Assembly (NCBI RefSeq): GCF_002968835.1
Contig: NZ_PKQK01000007.1
Coordinates: forward strand, 62,001 to 126,000
Length of the DNA: 64,000 nt
Origin: Paenibacillus sp. PCH8
GTDB taxonomy: Bacteria; Bacillota; Bacilli; Paenibacillales; Paenibacillaceae
Direction of reading: 5' to 3'
The notes under the pieces were generated by a model. It saw only the letters and a list, made by a program, of their open reading frames with translations, was not told the origin of the DNA and ran no database searches. The position numbers and the translations under genes are program-made. How positions within the stretch are numbered: position 1 is the first letter of the stretch; each line of letters begins with the position of its first letter. Of this stretch, positions 1-8,369 are shown one piece after another.

Positions 1-512
1 CACGTGGCTATGGCATTCAATCCATGCTGTAATATCGGGGCGATCCATAGCATGAAACAGGAGAACAACGCCGAGCATAGCCCAACGATGAGCAATACAA
101 ACCTTGAACCTCCAAAAAATTGTAAAATTTCAGGAAGCTTAATGCTTTTGAACCGATTATGCATTCCCCCGGCAAGTGCGCCGAGTATAATTCCAATTAA
201 GGAAGCAGGCTGAACGGTGCCGTCACTAAAATTGCGAGTCACCTGATCATATATCACGATACCAGCCAGTGCGGCGAGTCCCGCTTGACCGGCCTGGTTG
301 GAGAGTCCCAGCGCTACACCGACAGCGAACAAATACGGCAAGAAATAAAAAATACCGTGTCCGGCCACGGTAGACACTTCACCGACAACTCCCAATCCCC
401 AAGCGTTCCAGGGCAAACTGCCAACACTCAGCAAAATTGCGGCGGCGGGCAGGACCATTGTAGGCAGCATTACCGCTCGTCCGAGCTGCTGCAAGGATCC
501 GAGCCAATTCAT
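1..512 (-). CDS. PTS sugar transporter EIIC domain protein (partial, cut by window edge)
   Basis: The 170 visible codons are the N-terminus of a membrane EIIC subunit of the phosphotransferase system, probably of the glucose/N-acetylglucosamine family. EIIC moves the sugar across the membrane while EIIB phosphorylates it. The protein begins MNWLGSLQQLGRAVMLP, followed by several hydrophobic helices and a LPYLFAVGVALGLS stretch typical of this family (compare NagP). The start is ATG at 512 with AAGGAGAGG 6-7 bases upstream. The rest, including any EIIB domain, lies outside the window. The exact sugar cannot be told from this part. Confidence 0.85.
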   Translation of the reverse strand, partial: MNWLGSLQQLGRAVMLPTMVLPAAAILLSVGSLPWNAWGLGVVGEVSTVAGHGIFYFLPYLFAVGVALGLSNQAGQAGLAALAGIVIYDQVTRNFSDGTVQPASLIGIILGALAGGMHNRFKSIKLPEILQFFGGSRFVLLIVGLCSALFSCFMLWIAPILQHGLNAIAT

Positions 513-536
513 GGCGACCTCTCCTTTCTATCCTAG

Positions 537-565
537 ATGGTAAGCTTTACGCAACGTTTTGTCAA
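537..565 (-). promoter_or_regulatory. SigA-type promoter of the PTS gene
   Basis: On the minus strand a perfect TTGACA -35 (560-565) is followed after 17 bases by TACCAT as -10 (537-542), about 25 bases before the start codon at 512. A GGTAACC / TTGGTAATT motif pair lies just upstream (574-592), but I cannot assign it to a regulator. Confidence 0.65.
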
Positions 566-616
566 AGCAAAACGGTAACCCATTGGTAATTACTACAGAG
601 AAAATGGAACAGAGAA

Positions 617-645
617 AATCCCGTCAACTTCAAGTTAACGGGATT
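617..645 (-). terminator. Probable terminator after the CoA-binding protein gene
   Basis: An inverted repeat (AATCCCGT...ACGGGATT, one mismatch inside) is followed on the minus strand by TTTTCTCT. It lies 64 bases past the stop of the gene at 709-1143. Confidence 0.5.
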
Positions 646-708
646 CACTTTGCAATTATTTAGTGGGGTCAGATCAGGTGATTATCCAAGTGCAGGTAAA
701 CGGGCCTC

Positions 709-1143
709 TCAGCCGCGCCCAGCGCCACGCAGAACGATGGAATCCTCTACCTTGATACAACGATTCGTTACCGCTGTCATGCCGTTCTCCGCAGCAATCT
801 GGACTGCTTCATCACTATGGATGCCAAGCTGGAGCCACAGGACATTCGCTTGGATTGCAGCTGCGTCACGAGCTACGTCCGCGCAGAATTCATCCCGACG
901 AAACACATTGACGATGTCTACGGGCTCCGGAATATCCGCGAGTGTGGCATATACCGTCTCCCCGAGAATTTCGCCCTGAACCTGTGGATTGACCGGAATG
1001 ATGCGATAGCCTCTGCTCTGCATGGCTTCTGCTACCATATAGGACGTGCGATCCGATTTGTCTGATAAGCCGACGACAGCGATGTTGCCTGCATTGCGCA
1101 AAAGTTGTCCAATTTCTTCACGAGTAGGGTTGTTAAATTCCAT
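709..1143 (-). CDS. CoA-binding domain protein (YccU/YneT type)
   Basis: A 144-residue, single-domain Rossmann-type CoA-binding protein. It carries IAVVGLSDKSDRTSY near the N-terminus, YRIIPVNPQ in the middle and VLWLQLGIHSDEA toward the end, the layout of the small CoA_binding_2 family of unknown cellular role. An ORF begins two codons earlier at a TTG (1149), but AAAGGATGG sits 9 bases before the ATG at 1143, so I use that. The gene is followed by a probable terminator and preceded by a short repeat remnant. Confidence 0.8.
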   Translation of the reverse strand: MEFNNPTREEIGQLLRNAGNIAVVGLSDKSDRTSYMVAEAMQSRGYRIIPVNPQVQGEILGETVYATLADIPEPVDIVNVFRRDEFCADVARDAAAIQANVLWLQLGIHSDEAVQIAAENGMTAVTNRCIKVEDSIVLRGAGRG

Positions 1144-1173
1144 GTTCAAGCACCATCCTTTTCTGATTAAAGT

Positions 1174-1201
1174 GCGTGTTCAAAAAAACCGATTTTCAGT
1201 T
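1174..1201. repeat. Solo end of the MITE-like repeat found at 16511-16712
   Basis: These 28 bases match bases 16507-16534 at 25 of 28 positions (GCGTGTTCAAAAA then GATTTTCAGTT). Only the left end is present. It lies exactly between the CoA-binding gene and aroA, reaching to about 3 bases from the aroA stop codon. Confidence 0.55.
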
Positions 1202-1203
1202 AT

Positions 1204-2499
1204 TTACTCTTTTACCCATTGAACCGAGGCGCCAAGCGCCTGCAAATGATCGAAATATTGCGGATATGACTTGGCTACATGGTGTGCATCCCGAATACGA
1301 AGCGGCTCTTTGGAACGCAGGCCAACGACAGTAAGCGCCATAATTACACGATGATCGTAATGGGCATTAATCTCGACGCCACCTTCAACGCCTTCTGGAC
1401 GCCCGTGTACGATAATCTCAGCCTGACGCTCTTCGACGTTGGCTCCTGCCTTGCGCAGTTCGTTCAAATAGTCGGTGATTCGGTCGCATTCCTTGTAGCG
1501 CAGGTTCTCTACATTATAGAACCGTGACGTGCCTTCCGCAAACACAGCCGCCGCTACCATAGCCAAAACCGCGTCTGTAGCAGCATCACCGTCGAATTCG
1601 ATCGCTTTTAGTCTGCCATTGCCCTTAACGTGTACCACGTCGTTCTCATGGGTCAACGGCACTTCCATCATGCGCAGCACGTCAACGATGGCACGTTCTC
1701 CCTGTTTGCTCTGCTCCATCAGACGAAGAATCTTTACATCGGACTGCGTAACGGCTGCTGCTGCAAGAACTGCAGCTGATCCAGGATAATCGCCCTGTAC
1801 CGTATAGGTCTGAGGTTGATAAGCTTGACCACCCGGAACACGGAAGGACATGTAATCATCACTTGCATGGATGATGATGCCGGCCTGTTCTAGCACTTCC
1901 AGTGTCTGCCCGATAACCACCTTCGATTTCAGGTCATTCAGCACTTCGATCGTGCTGTCTTCAGCAAGTAAAGGCGTAACAAACAGCAATGCGCTCAAAT
2001 ATTGGGAGCTGACCGAGCCGGATACACGAATATGTCCGCCTTTGGCATGGCCACCTTTGATCGTAATCGGCAGTCGCCCTTGTTCGTGCTGCACTTCAAC
2101 GCCCAATTGACCAAGCGCATCAATCAGATCATCGTGTGGACGTTTGCCCAGCGAATCCGGGTACGTATTCACAAATGTAACTTCAGGACAGAGCGCAGTA
2201 ACCCCCATCAGGAAACGAAGTACAGCACCCGCATTCCCTACATTCAGTTCACTTACATCACGGGGGTGACTGCCGAAACCCTTGATCACGATCTTGCTAT
2301 CGTCTTCTTCCAGCACTGCACCAAGATCACGAATACATCTGCGCATCGCGTCACTGTCTTCACTATGAGCCGGGAAATGAATCGTACTTGTCCCATCTGC
2401 CAGCGCGGCAGCCAGCAGGTAGCGAGTGGTGTAGTTTTTGGAGGACAAAGCTCCGATTTCCCCATTCAGGGTAGGGGTTGGTTTAACGATAACGTCCAT
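1204..2499 (-). CDS. aroA: 3-phosphoshikimate 1-carboxyvinyltransferase (EPSP synthase), divergent type
   Basis: Transfers the enolpyruvyl group of PEP to shikimate 3-phosphate in aromatic amino acid synthesis (cytosol). It has 431 residues, normal for the family. Visible motifs are K21 and R26 in SSKNYTTRYLLAAALADG, the NAG motif at 89-91, KRPHDDLIDAL (119-128), Q166 of the SSQYLSALL loop, D309, E337 of YKECDR and DHR at 382-384. It departs from the usual NAGTAMRP: here it is NAGAVLRF, so the Thr and Pro next to the PEP site are Ala and Phe. The ATG at 2499 has AAGGAG ten bases upstream. aroK lies 0.6 kb away in the same direction, separated by a rhodanese gene on the opposite strand. A second, more typical aroA elsewhere in the genome is possible. 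Confidence 0.88.
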   Translation of the reverse strand: MDVIVKPTPTLNGEIGALSSKNYTTRYLLAAALADGTSTIHFPAHSEDSDAMRRCIRDLGAVLEEDDSKIVIKGFGSHPRDVSELNVGNAGAVLRFLMGVTALCPEVTFVNTYPDSLGKRPHDDLIDALGQLGVEVQHEQGRLPITIKGGHAKGGHIRVSGSVSSQYLSALLFVTPLLAEDSTIEVLNDLKSKVVIGQTLEVLEQAGIIIHASDDYMSFRVPGGQAYQPQTYTVQGDYPGSAAVLAAAAVTQSDVKILRLMEQSKQGERAIVDVLRMMEVPLTHENDVVHVKGNGRLKAIEFDGDAATDAVLAMVAAAVFAEGTSRFYNVENLRYKECDRITDYLNELRKAGANVEERQAEIIVHGRPEGVEGGVEINAHYDHRVIMALTVVGLRSKEPLRIRDAHHVAKSYPQYFDHLQALGASVQWVKE

Positions 2500-2619
2500 G
2501 GATGAAATTCTCCTTCATTGATTGTATTGTGGCGATTGCATTGTAGCCAAATTGACATTCCGTGCATCGCTTGGGTATCATTATAGGTGTTAAGTCCATA
2601 CAGAAAAGAGGACCTGAAT

Positions 2620-2925
2620 ATGACACAAATAGCTGAAATTGAAACGTCTGAGCTACGCCGCCGTTTGCAGGCGGGAGAGAAGCTGCAGATGATAGACGTC
2701 CGCGAGGACGATGAAGTCGCGCAAGGCATGATCGACGGAGCCAAGCATATCCCGCTTGGACAGATTCCCGACCGTCTGTCGGAGATTGAGAAGTCAGGCG
2801 AGATCGTAATCATCTGCCGCAGCGGTTACCGCAGTGAACGTGCCTGTGAATATCTGCTGCAACTTGGATATGAAGGCTGTACGAACATGGTTGGCGGCAT
2901 GCTTCAGTGGCAACAGGAAGGCTAG
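2620..2925 (+). CDS. Rhodanese-like domain sulfurtransferase
   Basis: A single-domain rhodanese of 101 residues. The active-site loop is CRSGYR with the persulfide cysteine at C66, preceded by DVREDDEVAQGMIDGAKHIP, the usual CH2A/B signature. Such proteins carry sulfane sulfur; the acceptor here is unknown. The open frame extends upstream to a GTG at 2587, but AGAGGA seven to eight bases before the ATG at 2620 decides the start. It is a single gene with its own terminator. Confidence 0.88.
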   Translation: MTQIAEIETSELRRRLQAGEKLQMIDVREDDEVAQGMIDGAKHIPLGQIPDRLSEIEKSGEIVIICRSGYRSERACEYLLQLGYEGCTNMVGGMLQWQQEG

Positions 2926-2998
2926 AACTAAAAGTACTAGAGGTAACTGGAGCAGAACACGCTTAACCTCGTGATCACAACTTTATTCCTCTTCTAGC

Positions 2999-3022
2999 AA
3001 GCGGGCCTTATGGCCCGTTTTT
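2999..3022 (+). terminator. Terminator of the rhodanese gene
   Basis: The stem AAGCGGGCC / GGCCCGTTT has a TTAT loop and a run of five T. Confidence 0.85.
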
Positions 3023-3081
3023 GTTACACCTGTTCCTATCTTGTTGCCTCTATCCTGCAACAAACTTCGGTGGTAACAAGC

Positions 3082-3591
3082 TTAGACGCGGTAATGCACT
3101 AAAATTAAACGAGTCACTTCAGCAGCGGATAACTGGGTTGTATCCACCGTATAATGCGCGAATCGATATGCGTCCTTGCGTTCTTCCATAATTGTCTGGA
3201 TACGTTCCTCTGCATTGCCTGCAAGAAGCGGACGATTGTCACAGCCACTAACGCGCTCTACGATCACTGCGGGGTCTGCGGTCAAGGCAACAACCCAACC
3301 ATTCTTCGACATCACCTCACAATTATCCGAACGCAGCACCACGCCACCTCCGGTCGCTATGACCTGTGACTTTTTCTCCAGCACCGAGCTCAACATACGG
3401 CTCTCGGCATCGCGGAAATACGTCTCTCCCTTGTCCGTAAACAGTTCAGGAATCGTACAGCCTTCCTCTTTTTCCACCGCGGCGTCTACATCAATCAGTC
3501 GGTAACCAAGCTCGCGTGCGAGCATGTCAGCGACGGTTGATTTGCCGGTTCCCATCATGCCGATGAGAATAATATTGTTAGGCTTGCTCAA
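3082..3591 (-). CDS. aroK: Shikimate kinase
   Basis: Phosphorylates shikimate with ATP, the step before EPSP synthase. The 169 residues show a P-loop GMMGTGKST (11-19), the shikimate-binding IDVD (33-36), R60 in YFRDAES, GGG at 81-83 and lid RPLL (R120). The ORF can be extended to a GTG at 3600, but that GTG directly abuts the AAAGGA Shine-Dalgarno. A TTG at 3591 sits 8 bases after AAAGGAG, so TTG is the likely start. Confidence 0.92.
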   Translation of the reverse strand: MSKPNNIILIGMMGTGKSTVADMLARELGYRLIDVDAAVEKEEGCTIPELFTDKGETYFRDAESRMLSSVLEKKSQVIATGGGVVLRSDNCEVMSKNGWVVALTADPAVIVERVSGCDNRPLLAGNAEERIQTIMEERKDAYRFAHYTVDTTQLSAAEVTRLILVHYRV

Positions 3592-3600
3592 GGTGTACAC

Positions 3601-4005
3601 TCCTTTAATTCAAGCAATTCGTGAGCACTTTTGTCCTATCATAACACAGCCCTGCAGACTGGGAAAGTCCATCCACTTACCGACTCCTTACCGAATTCCT
3701 TTCAAGCATCCGCAACCCCTTCTAAGGCATCTCCGGTAACTTCCCGGCATCTCAAGTGACTTCAGAGCCAATCAAGTAAAATTAACACACCTCAAGTAAC
3801 CCCATAATCTAACGAACTCAGATAAGCTTATTCTCGATAAATCAGCCATCTGGAGATTTTAACGAATCTCAGCACACTTATTTCAAAGAAACACCTGACT
3901 TAGATGCGTTGCGTTATCACGGGTTGCCACTCCCATCATGGAATAACTGTTCATTCAGCAGAGCGTAAAGTCTGATTTACGCGCTATCTACTCCAACATA
4001 TACCG
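3601..4005. other. Intergenic stretch without a recognisable gene
   Basis: About 400 bases between aroK and the gndA terminator. I see no ORF with a ribosome site, RNA structure or repeat beyond short direct echoes of CATCTCAAGTGACTTC-like text around 3720-3800. The aroK promoter presumably lies near 3620-3660. Confidence 0.4.
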
Positions 4006-4006
4006 T

Positions 4007-4053
4007 AAAAAAAAGACCTGGAGTTTATCGGTATTAACCGACTCTCCAAGTCC
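4007..4053 (-). terminator. Terminator of gndA
   Basis: On the minus strand the stem GACTTGGAG/CTCCAGGTC encloses a second stem TCGGT/ACCGA and ends in eight T. Confidence 0.85.
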
Positions 4054-4130
4054 CTATTCAATCGTTGGCAAGCCTTTCCAAGCTTCGCACAAAGCGTTTA
4101 TCTGGCCCTTTATCTATTCGATTCGTACTA

Positions 4131-5540
4131 CTATTCCATCCAGTTGTGGTGGAAGTTGCCTTCTTTGTCCACGCGTTTGAACGTGTGAGCTCCGAAGTAA
4201 TCACGCTGTGCTTGCAGCAAGTTGGCTGGCAAGCGCTCTGTACGGTAGCTGTCATAGTAAGACAGTGCGCTGGAGAAACCAGGTACTGGAACACCTTGTT
4301 TAACAGCCGCCGCTACAACGTCACGCCAAGCATCCTGGTAGGATTCAACGATGTTTTGGAAGTAAGGATCAAGCAGCAGGTTTTTCAGAGCTGCATCTTT
4401 GTCATACGCTTCTTTAATATTTTGCAGGAACTGCGAACGGATGATGCAGCCGCCGCGGAAGATCATGGCAATGTTGCCGTATTTCAGATCCCAACCATAC
4501 TCATCCGAAGCTGCACGCATCTGTGCAAATCCTTGTGCGTAGGATACAATTTTACTTGCAAAGAGGGCTTTACGCACACTCTCGATGAATGCTTTTTTGT
4601 CGCCGGAGAATGCTTCGGTTGCTGGTCCGTTCAGGATTTTGCTAGCCGCTACACGCTCATCTTTCATGGCAGACAGGAAACGCGAGAATACGGATTCCGT
4701 AATCATGGACAAGGGTACGCCGAGATCCAGCGCGCTTTGGCTTGTCCATTTGCCTGTTCCTTTTTGTCCAGCAGCATCCAGAATGACGTCAACCATTGGT
4801 TTGCCGGTTTCCGCATCATATTTGGAGAAGATATCTGCTGTAATTTCGATCAGGTAGCTGTCTAGCTCCCCTTGATTCCATTCTGTAAAGATCTCATGAA
4901 GCTCTTCAACGGAAACGTTCAATACGGATTTGAGCAAGTGGTAAGCTTCACCAATCAACTGCATATCTCCGTACTCGATACCGTTATGCACCATTTTCAC
5001 ATAGTGTCCGGCACCGTCAGGTCCGATATATGTACAACATGGGTCGTCACCGACTTTGGCTGAGATGGCCGTCAGAATCGGTTCAACCAGTTTATAAGCA
5101 CTTTCCTGTCCACCTGGCATGATGGAAGGGCCTTTCAATGCGCCTTCTTCACCACCGGATACACCCGTACCGATGAAGCGAATGCCTTTGTCTTCCAGCT
5201 CTTTGCTGCGACGTTGCGTGTCAGGGAAGTATGCGTTCCCTCCATCAATGATGATGTCGCCCTCATCCAGATGAGGAAGCAGTTGTTCAATAGTAGAGTC
5301 GGTCGCTTTGCCGGCTTGTACCATGATCAGAATTTTGCGCGGGGATTCCAGGGATGCTACGAACTCTTCAATGGAGAATGCACCTGTCAGGTTTTTACCT
5401 TCAGCCTCTTTCAGAAGATCATTGGTTTTCTCCGGGGAACGGTTAAATACCGATACCGAGAAACCTCTGCTTTCAATATTAAAGGCCAAATTTTTGCCCA
5501 TGACAGCCAGGCCAATTACGCCAATTTGTTGTTTTGTCAT
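4131..5540 (-). CDS. gndA: 6-phosphogluconate dehydrogenase, decarboxylating
   Basis: Oxidises 6-phosphogluconate to ribulose 5-phosphate and CO2 in the pentose phosphate pathway (cytosol), normally with NADP. The 469 residues match the usual length. Motifs in order: the nucleotide-binding GVIGLAVMGKNLA at the N-terminus, GVSGGEEGA, KMVHNGIEYGDMQ with the catalytic lysine, RGGCIIRS, and YFGAHTFKR near the C-terminus. The open frame runs eight codons further upstream to a TTG at 5564, but GGAGGA four bases before the ATG at 5540 favours the shorter form. Confidence 0.95.
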   Translation of the reverse strand: MTKQQIGVIGLAVMGKNLAFNIESRGFSVSVFNRSPEKTNDLLKEAEGKNLTGAFSIEEFVASLESPRKILIMVQAGKATDSTIEQLLPHLDEGDIIIDGGNAYFPDTQRRSKELEDKGIRFIGTGVSGGEEGALKGPSIMPGGQESAYKLVEPILTAISAKVGDDPCCTYIGPDGAGHYVKMVHNGIEYGDMQLIGEAYHLLKSVLNVSVEELHEIFTEWNQGELDSYLIEITADIFSKYDAETGKPMVDVILDAAGQKGTGKWTSQSALDLGVPLSMITESVFSRFLSAMKDERVAASKILNGPATEAFSGDKKAFIESVRKALFASKIVSYAQGFAQMRAASDEYGWDLKYGNIAMIFRGGCIIRSQFLQNIKEAYDKDAALKNLLLDPYFQNIVESYQDAWRDVVAAAVKQGVPVPGFSSALSYYDSYRTERLPANLLQAQRDYFGAHTFKRVDKEGNFHHNWME

Positions 5541-5600
5541 CTGGTCCTCCATCCTTTGCTCCAATTAATTTTATTGAAATAAATTCTCAACAATACTCCT

Positions 5601-5629
5601 ATTTTAACGGTTTTATGTATAGAAGTGAA
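5601..5629 (-). promoter_or_regulatory. Promoter of gndA
   Basis: On the minus strand TTCACT (-35) and TAAAAT (-10) are separated by 17 bases. The -10 ends 61 bases before the gndA ATG. Confidence 0.5.
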
Positions 5630-5790
5630 CCCCGTGCCACAGTTACGGACGAGAAAACACCCCAATCTGCTGAGGTGTTCATCGTATTTTCATAAATACA
5701 TAGTCATATGTCGGTTATATCATGTCCAGAGCACTCCGAGCTGGAATCCTGTGGTGTTATAGTAAAATCAATGAATCTGCTACATAACCA

Positions 5791-5815
5791 CAAAGCCCTG
5801 GCAGATACCAGGGCT
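5791..5815 (-). terminator. Terminator of the hypothetical gene at 5849-6448
   Basis: The stem AGCCCTGG/CCAGGGCT with a six-base loop is followed by TTTGT on the minus strand. Confidence 0.65.
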
Positions 5816-5848
5816 CTCAACTCAGACTATAATCAGAAGCTGTACCCT

Positions 5849-6448
5849 TCATCCTTCCAGCATTAACAGATGCCCGGACAACTGTTTTAATACTTCACGG
5901 CAGGTATTTGCTTTATCAACATTATCCAACTGAATAGCCGTGTGCAGGCGCTCCAGTTCATCGTCCACTTCCATGCGTAACAACGCGAGCCTCTCTTCGC
6001 CTTCACGCGAGAGGAACATTTCTTCCATCTCTTCCGCCGTCGGCGCAGGTTCCTTTTGAAAAATAACACGCTGTTTGAACCCGGATACTTCCACGAGTCG
6101 AATCACTTCACCGAACAAAATATTCTCCACGGTCATCTGTTGATCCTTGAACCTCTTAACAACCGCGTGTCCCCGTGTATCTCCAATCAGCTTCTCCAGC
6201 CACTCTGCAAGCCTCGCGTCCTTAATGATATAGTCCCCTGTCATCTTGTAGTCCCCACTACGTGTCTGTTGAAAACGGAGCTTTACCAGCTTTCGCCCAG
6301 TACGGACTGACAGGATAAAGAAGGATTCGTCTTCGCTCCAATATAGTGAATATCCCTCACGAATAAGGTCTTTGATCAAATTTTGGATATGCCGACGGTT
6401 GAACCGCAGCTCCAGATTGCAATATTCAACTTCATAACTCTTATTCAC
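5849..6448 (-). CDS. Conserved hypothetical protein, 199 residues
   Basis: A cytosolic, charged protein with no signal peptide or membrane segment. The first half is basic and rich in beta-type segments (SLYWSEDESFFILSVRTGRK). Residues 135-199 are strongly acidic and look helical (TAEEMEEMFLSREGEERL). I do not recognise a catalytic motif and assign no function. It is a single gene between gndA and a DUF1054 remnant, with its own terminator. Confidence 0.6.
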   Translation of the reverse strand: MNKSYEVEYCNLELRFNRRHIQNLIKDLIREGYSLYWSEDESFFILSVRTGRKLVKLRFQQTRSGDYKMTGDYIIKDARLAEWLEKLIGDTRGHAVVKRFKDQQMTVENILFGEVIRLVEVSGFKQRVIFQKEPAPTAEEMEEMFLSREGEERLALLRMEVDDELERLHTAIQLDNVDKANTCREVLKQLSGHLLMLEG

Positions 6449-6664
6449 GGCACTCCCTCCATCTGTACCGGATCTACTCCGGCCCTCGTCTTCAATCGCT
6501 TCTAATGAATCGGCTTACCCTATTTTATACTTCATTTTATGTAAGGGTACTTGGTTATTTGACTATTTTTCACGGAATGGTCATCTAGATTGCAGCTTTC
6601 CGCAGACGCACAGGGGCAAGCCCCGATTTTAATGATATAATGGACGCAAAATCAAGGAATACAG

Positions 6665-6874
6665 ATGACTTTCCCGGAGTTTAGCAGCAACGATTTTGAT
6701 GTATTTCAGATTCCCAGCCTGGAGTCGCGCATGGAAGTTCTGATTGAACGGGTGCAAAGAAGGTTGCAAAAAAAACTGCCTCACTTTGAAGTAGGCATGT
6801 TCGATATACATCTATTGGTTATATTCGCCATCATCTATGAGAGTCCGAACAAGACTACATTTGACGTAAAATAG
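6665..6874 (+). pseudogene. Remnant of a DUF1054 (YktB-like) gene with internal and C-terminal deletions
   Basis: The 69-residue ORF joins two blocks I recognise from DUF1054 proteins such as Bacillus YktB. The N-terminal block (FSSNDFDVFQIPSLESRME) and the KKLPHFEVG...YESPNK block are normally separated by 50-60 residues including the HVAKHARRTVNPP region. That middle part is missing, and the family's last 80-90 residues are absent too. A ribosome site AAGGA six bases before ATG survives. The join is in frame, so a short protein may still be made, but it cannot fold as the family does. Confidence 0.6.
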
Positions 6875-6910
6875 GGAGTTCCTCCAACCATGCCGGTTGT
6901 TGGAGCTCCC
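6874..6910. terminator. Hairpin terminator between the DUF1054 remnant and the MFS gene
   Basis: GGGAG...CTCCC encloses CTCCAAC/GTTGGAG. T-rich sequence follows on both strands (TTTCAAT on plus, TATTTTACG on minus), so it can serve both converging genes. Confidence 0.6.
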
Positions 6911-6918
6911 TTTCAATA

Positions 6919-8204
6919 TCATTTGGCTGGAGCTGCACGAAACGGATTCCGCGATAGCACGAAATGCACTACGGCCAGTCCTGCCATAACAACGGCACTT
7001 GCGATAAATGGAGCCGGATGGCTCACATGATCCCACAGCAGTCCGGAAACGATAGGGCCAACGACCATGCCTGACCCTTGCAGAGTGAGGAAGAATCCCC
7101 AGATGGCCCCTCGCTCTCCTTCAGGGATCAGTGTGGCTACAAAAGCATTCCAGGCAGGCAGAATCATCGCATAACTGACACCCACCAGCATGACAATCCC
7201 AAACACAACAGGAATGGATGTGATGGAGGAAAACGCGAATAGACTCGCTGCCGCCATCAAAAAACCAACGTTCAGGAACGGTTTCGTGCCGAACCTGTCT
7301 ACCATTTTACCTACAGGCAGCAACGCAATCACCGTGATCCCCCGCCCGCAATCAGCAACAAACTGTAGAGGTTCGGTGAGATATGCAGATCCGTGCGGGT
7401 GTATAGCGTAATGACCGGGCTTAGCAAGCCGATGACAAAGGACTGCATGAACAAGGCAGGATATACAAGCGGATTCACATTGAGCGTGCTGCGTACCCGT
7501 TGTAATGTGCTCTTAACGCTCTTGTGCAACCGTATGAACAGTGTGAGCAGATTGGGTTTGGCCGGTTGGTTCATGTCCGTCTTTGCATCATGGGCCTGCT
7601 CACCTTGTACAATGACACGTCCAGGAAGAATCATGGCGACTAGAATCACCAGAATGGCACATCCCATTAATACGAGAAATATGGTGCGATAGTCATGATG
7701 TGTCCGCTCAAGCAGCCAGTTCATGCCGACAGGTCCAAGTCCGGTTCCACCCAGAGCAGCCATCTCCAATGCCCCCATCGCTGTGCCGTTCTTGTTCTGT
7801 GGGCCTGACATCGCAGTCACTCCTGTCATGGCGCAGGGCCAGAGCGGTGACGTGCCGATGCCAAGGACCAGACAGGCCATTGCCAATCCAAATGCACTTT
7901 TGAGGAAAATAATCATTATGACCGCAATTAAGGTACAGATTAGCGCTGTGACCATCGTTGCGCGAAAACCGATTCGTTCTGCTGCCCAGCCAGAGGGCGC
8001 CCGGAACAAATTATCCCCCAGATATTGAAGGGCAAACGCCACACCAATGACGCCAGCGGACAGACCCAGAATATTGTCCATATACACGGGTAGAACGGCT
8101 ACTAGCAGAGCCCCTTTAATAATTTCAACCAGAAAAAGTGTCAGCCACATCGCGATAAAAAATGGTGATCGCAAAAATTTGGCTGGTTTGGTGTCGGTTT
8201 GCAT
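6919..8204 (-). pseudogene. MFS transporter gene with one frameshift
   Basis: The N-terminal part (8204 to about 7345) gives roughly eight membrane helices, starting FFIAMWLTLFLVEIIKGA and carrying the family's GWAAERIGFRA loop. The C-terminal part (7332-6919) continues with VGKMVDRFGTKPFLNVG and four more helices. The frames differ by one base. Adding a G to the G5 run at 7339-7343 joins them into one 428-residue protein, the normal MFS length. The start is ATG at 8204 with AAAGGGG seven bases upstream. The substrate is unknown. It may be a sequencing error rather than a real lesion. Confidence 0.75.
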
Positions 8205-8308
8205 TCTTTTTCCCCTTTCGATGTACAATTACCCGTCCCCTATTCTTAGTGTAACCCTGGGGAATGTGCCTAAATCGAGTCAATTCAAAAATTTGTCGAG
8301 TATACTAC

Positions 8309-8336
8309 TTGCATTCGGTTCTACATTTGCTATACT
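8309..8336 (+). promoter_or_regulatory. Probable promoter of speA
   Basis: A good -10 TATACT (8331-8336) lies 16 bases after a weak TTGCAT -35, about 33 bases before the GTG start. Confidence 0.45.
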
Positions 8337-8369
8337 CATCTTTGTTTACCAATTTTATTAGGAAGGGTT

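Noticed and set aside
566..600. GGTAACCCATTGGTAATTAC resembling an antiterminator RNA (RAT) target for the PTS gene
   Set aside because: It lies upstream of the promoter, so it would not be transcribed; it is not a RAT site.
2466..2813. 115-residue minus-strand frame overlapping the aroA start and the rhodanese gene
   Set aside because: It is the antisense shadow of the rhodanese gene with Ser/Cys/Ile-rich composition and no ribosome site.
4065..4865. 266-residue plus-strand frame opposite gndA
   Set aside because: Pure antisense shadow of a well-conserved gene; Phe/Cys-rich low-complexity translation.
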